Source of the DNA: Alphaproteobacteria bacterium
GTDB lineage: Bacteria; Pseudomonadota; Alphaproteobacteria; SP197
Assembly (NCBI GenBank): GCA_016869675.1
Contig: VGDP01000032.1
Span: forward strand, 1-36,198
Reading direction: 5' to 3'
DNA: 36,198 nt
The notes under the pieces are model-generated. The model made no database searches. It was given only the letters and a program-made list of their open reading frames with translations, and was not told the DNA's origin. The position numbers were made by a program, and so were the translations under genes. Each line of letters starts with the position of its first letter. Within the stretch, counting starts at the first letter, position 1. This document shows positions 34,978 to 36,198 of the stretch, one piece after another.

Positions 34978-36047
34978 TCACTCGGGCGCGAGAGTTGGGA
35001 TCAAAGGCTCGCCGGCGACGCGCTTGGCGTCGATCTCGGCTATAGTCCGCTCCATTGCGACGAAGCGCTCAGGGCTGGTCGGGTGGGTCGTGCCGTAGCC
35101 GATCTGACCAGGAGCGATCGTGGCCATGCGGCGCCAGAAATAGGGCGCCTTGTCTATCGGCATATCGCTTGCGGCGAGCATGTAGAGCGCAACATAGTCG
35201 GCCTCGGCCTCGAAATCCTTGGCGTAGGTCAGCGCACCCGCTTGGCCGCCAGCGCGCGAAAACGCGCCGCCTGTGTTGACGCCTGCTGCTGCGGCGAGCA
35301 GGTCAACCAGCAACCCAGCCATGGCACCTCCGGCTTGGTTCTGGAGTTGCTTCCGGACGTGGCCGTAGGCGTTGTGCGCGAGCTCATGGGCGACGATGAC
35401 GGCGAGCTCGTCGTCCGAGACGAAGCGAAGCATCCCCCGAGTGACATTGATGCTAGTGCCGTCGGCGAAGGCGTTGATCTCGTCGCTGTCGACCAGGTTT
35501 AAGTCAAAGGCGCAGGCGCGCTCAGGCTCGACGACGAACTCGATCACGACGTTGCGTCGGCGCACTGCGAGGAGTACCGGGTTGCTCGCGCTGCCCGCAC
35601 GGAATGCATCGCGGACAATCTCGGCGGCGTGCGCGTCGGTGCCAATTGGTCGGCCGCTGACTGCCACGATCTCGTCACCCGGCTCGAGCCCGGCGATCCA
35701 CGCGGCCGAGCCCTCGACGACGTAAACCACTTGGAGGTCATCGCCAATCCCGAGCGCCGAGCGCGCGGCCGCCCGATACTCGGGCTCGAAGAACGCCACG
35801 TTGAGCGCGACGGCACCGTCGCCGCCCCGCACTTGGTTGCCGCAGAATATGGCCGCACCGGTTATGACTGGGTAGGAGACACGGTAGAGCCTGATGTTCT
35901 CCTCTACGAAGGCCTGCAACCAGACCTCGCGCTGCTTCTCGGCCTCGACCGCCGCAAGGCCCGGGTCGACCGGAGGCGGGCTCGTCGTCGGGCCAGCGCA
36001 GGCGGCAAAAAGGACCCCGATCAGGACGAAAAAGGGAAGCGTGTCAT
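34978..36047 (-). pseudogene. M48 metalloprotease with PDZ domain, lipoprotein, frameshifted in its signal peptide
   Basis: The body encodes an M48-type zinc protease: a PDZ domain (about LEPGDEIVAVSGRPIG), then VIVAHELAHNAYGHV with the HExxH zinc site and the third ligand in DFEAEADYVALYML. Upstream in the same frame lies a lipoprotein signal, FFVLIGVLFAAC with lipobox Cys, then GPTTSPPP. No ATG or GTG is in that frame. An ATG at 36047 with GGGAG five bases ahead reads MTRFPF one base out of frame. Adding one base in the T5/C3 tract (36029-36036) restores MTRFPFFVLIGVLFAAC. The stop codon comes from the IS3 end. It could be an assembly error. Confidence 0.8.
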
Positions 36048-36198
36048 GAATACTCCCGACGCAAGCCCACCTGACCCGCCCCCAACGAGTGGTCCAGGCA
36101 GTATGTTAGTGCACGGTCGGCCGTAGCTCCAGAGCGAGCGTGGCCGGCGCAGCGGGTCGGGGGCGCGCAGCCGGCCACGCGGCAAGTGCCGGCACGAA

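Larger units (their letters stand above)
33706..34980 (+). mobile_element. IS3-family insertion sequence (IS407-like)
   Basis: About 1275 bases with TG...CA ends. The left end TGACCTGGCCCC (33706-33717) matches the inverse of the right end, TGACCAGCCCCC, at 10 of 12 positions. It encodes overlapping OrfA and OrfB with a programmed-frameshift signal. The flanks read CCGC on the left and CTCG on the right, so no target duplication is visible. Both frames look intact, so the element could be active. Confidence 0.85.

Overview
The window is GC-rich chromosomal DNA with dense, short-spaced genes. Gene content points to an alphaproteobacterium, most likely of Rhodospirillales type: a class II DAHP synthase, a short DnaA-like HdaA regulator, a DUF2066/purM/purN block, a TIGR02186 + TauE pair, and dispersed palindromic repeats of the kind common in that class. 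The assignment is inference from gene families; no rRNA or tRNA was found.

Layout. (1) 1-475: a decayed glutathione S-transferase C-terminus. (2) 517-7538: a sulfur-leaning stretch. It holds cystathionine beta-synthase and a cystathionine gamma-lyase/synthase-type enzyme, an EamA exporter and a small Fe-S protein. A TusA-like sulfurtransferase and a small hypothetical gene run the other way, followed by a TauE/SafE permease, a TIGR02186 membrane protein and a UspA protein. (3) 7543-13437: EEP-family hydrolase and aspS on the minus strand; rnd, a GNAT acetyltransferase and alkA on the plus strand. (4) 13493-19531: a minus-strand operon DUF2066-pgsA-like-AI-2E-hda, in which every junction is a 4-base ATGA overlap, divergent from purM-purN; then ndk and a DUF465 gene. 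(5) 19655-21531: ubiX, then an IS630 element whose transposase is broken by a tandem 4-base duplication. (6) 21608-28541: a compact minus-strand operon aroG(class II)-pncB-nadE-gltX-cysS with two GTGA overlaps. (7) 28720-32754: a broken GAF-GGDEF gene, gor, a truncated flavoprotein and gabD. (8) 32755-36198: decayed DNA, an apparently intact IS3 element with a canonical -1 slippery site, and an M48/PDZ lipoprotein protease interrupted by an apparent 1-base deletion in its signal peptide.

How the genes work together. Core metabolism dominates: cysteine/homocysteine interconversion and sulfur trafficking, purine synthesis (purM, purN, ndk), aromatic precursor supply, NAD salvage and amidation, and three aminoacyl-tRNA synthetases. 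No defence system, CRISPR array, phage or biosynthetic gene cluster was seen. The most unusual layer is at gene ends: palindromic repeats or an IS end supply or overlap the stop codons of aspS, alkA, cysS and the M48 gene. Several genes are also in visible decay (GST, GGDEF, flavoprotein, IS630 transposase, M48 signal peptide).
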